DNA from: Gammaproteobacteria bacterium
GTDB lineage: Bacteria; Pseudomonadota; Gammaproteobacteria; JAPPPA01
Reading direction: 5' to 3'
Assembly (NCBI GenBank): GCA_028817755.1
Contig: JAPPPA010000319.1
Location: 1 to 5,783 of the forward strand
DNA: 5,783 nt
Positions 5,395-5,783 of this stretch are shown piece after piece. Under the pieces are notes generated by a model. The model searched no databases. It was not told the origin of the DNA and was given only the letters and a program-made list of their open reading frames with translations. The translations under genes and the position numbers were made by a program. Each line of letters begins with the position of its first letter. Within the stretch, counting starts at the first letter, position 1.

Positions 5395-5783
5395 TTATTC
5401 AGCGCTTTTGTCGGTGCTTTTATCGGCATCGCCGCGCAATTCAGCTGCTGCCTCTTCAGACATTTCTACTTCTGCTAGATACTCTTCATAGCCAGGCGGA
5501 TAGTCAGGAGTTGTATCCTCCATGGCTTGTCCTAGTAGTGGCAAGCGAGCAATCAAGCATTGGGCAGAAAAATAGGTGGCCCAGATAATATGGGCAGCAA
5601 CACCTTCCGGCGCCATACCACGGCTTACTGCTGAGCCAATCATGGCATCCGAAATCAGGAATAACATCGCGCCGATCGTGATCCAAGAGCCAATGTCGCC
5701 CCACACTCGCCATATCCATGTACTGGTAATGCCCATCAGCAGCACTAAGCAGGCGTAAGACATCGTGGCGCGGTCAATAACGG
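5395..5783 (-). CDS. YhhN/TMEM86-family membrane protein (lysoplasmalogenase-like), C-terminal part; 5' end beyond the window
   Basis: An integral membrane protein fragment. Eukaryotic relatives (TMEM86) hydrolyse lysoplasmalogens; the role of bacterial members is poorly defined. The frame stays open to the right edge (…VIDRAT before the Met at 5763-5761), so the Met is probably internal and the N-terminal helices are outside. Numbering from that Met, hydrophobic segments lie at about 3-20, 24-47 and 56-78. The blocks GAMLFLISDAMIG (Asp39) and ATYFSAQCLIARL align with the last two helices of E. coli YhhN as I recall it. After the last helix comes an unusual hydrophilic tail (82-122) with 14 acidic and 3 basic residues, absent from E. 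coli YhhN. It converges on mdh and shares its terminator. Family call is fairly good; enzymatic activity is not shown. Confidence 0.75.
   Translation of the reverse strand, partial: VIDRATMSYACLVLLMGITSTWIWRVWGDIGSWITIGAMLFLISDAMIGSAVSRGMAPEGVAAHIIWATYFSAQCLIARLPLLGQAMEDTTPDYPPGYEEYLAEVEMSEEAAAELRGDADKSTDKSAE

Overview
The window looks like ordinary chromosomal DNA from a gammaproteobacterium, possibly a marine Cellvibrionales-like lineage. This is inferred from gammaproteobacterial-type MnmG and OppA sequences, roughly even GC/AT composition, and a 325-residue malate dehydrogenase instead of the ~312-residue enterobacterial type. No species can be named. There is no mobile element, CRISPR array, rRNA or tRNA gene. 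Coding density is high, and no stretch over about 125 bases lacks a gene.

Layout, left to right. (1) The 3' end of mnmG (tRNA wobble-uridine modification), cut by the window edge. (2) A 34-base gap holding an inverted repeat that covers the ribosome-binding site of the next gene. (3) An OppA/MppA-type substrate-binding lipoprotein, whose stop codon overlaps the start of (4) hemE, uroporphyrinogen decarboxylase. (5) After 60 bases, a cytosolic patatin-like lipid acyl hydrolase. (6) A 124-base leader with inverted repeats and a weak candidate promoter, then (7) mdh, NAD-dependent malate dehydrogenase. (8) A strong bidirectional terminator between mdh and (9) a converging minus-strand YhhN/TMEM86-family membrane protein, whose 5' end lies beyond the right edge.

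mnmG, the lipoprotein gene, hemE and the patatin gene are co-directional, with no terminator seen between them, so they may share a transcript. mdh looks like a separate, well-expressed unit. The most interesting points are the tight pairing of an orphan peptide/heme-type binding protein with a heme-biosynthesis gene, the hairpin over that binding protein's ribosome-binding site directly after the mnmG stop, and the absence of rsmG/parAB after mnmG. No clear new multi-gene system is visible; these are modest leads in a housekeeping region.
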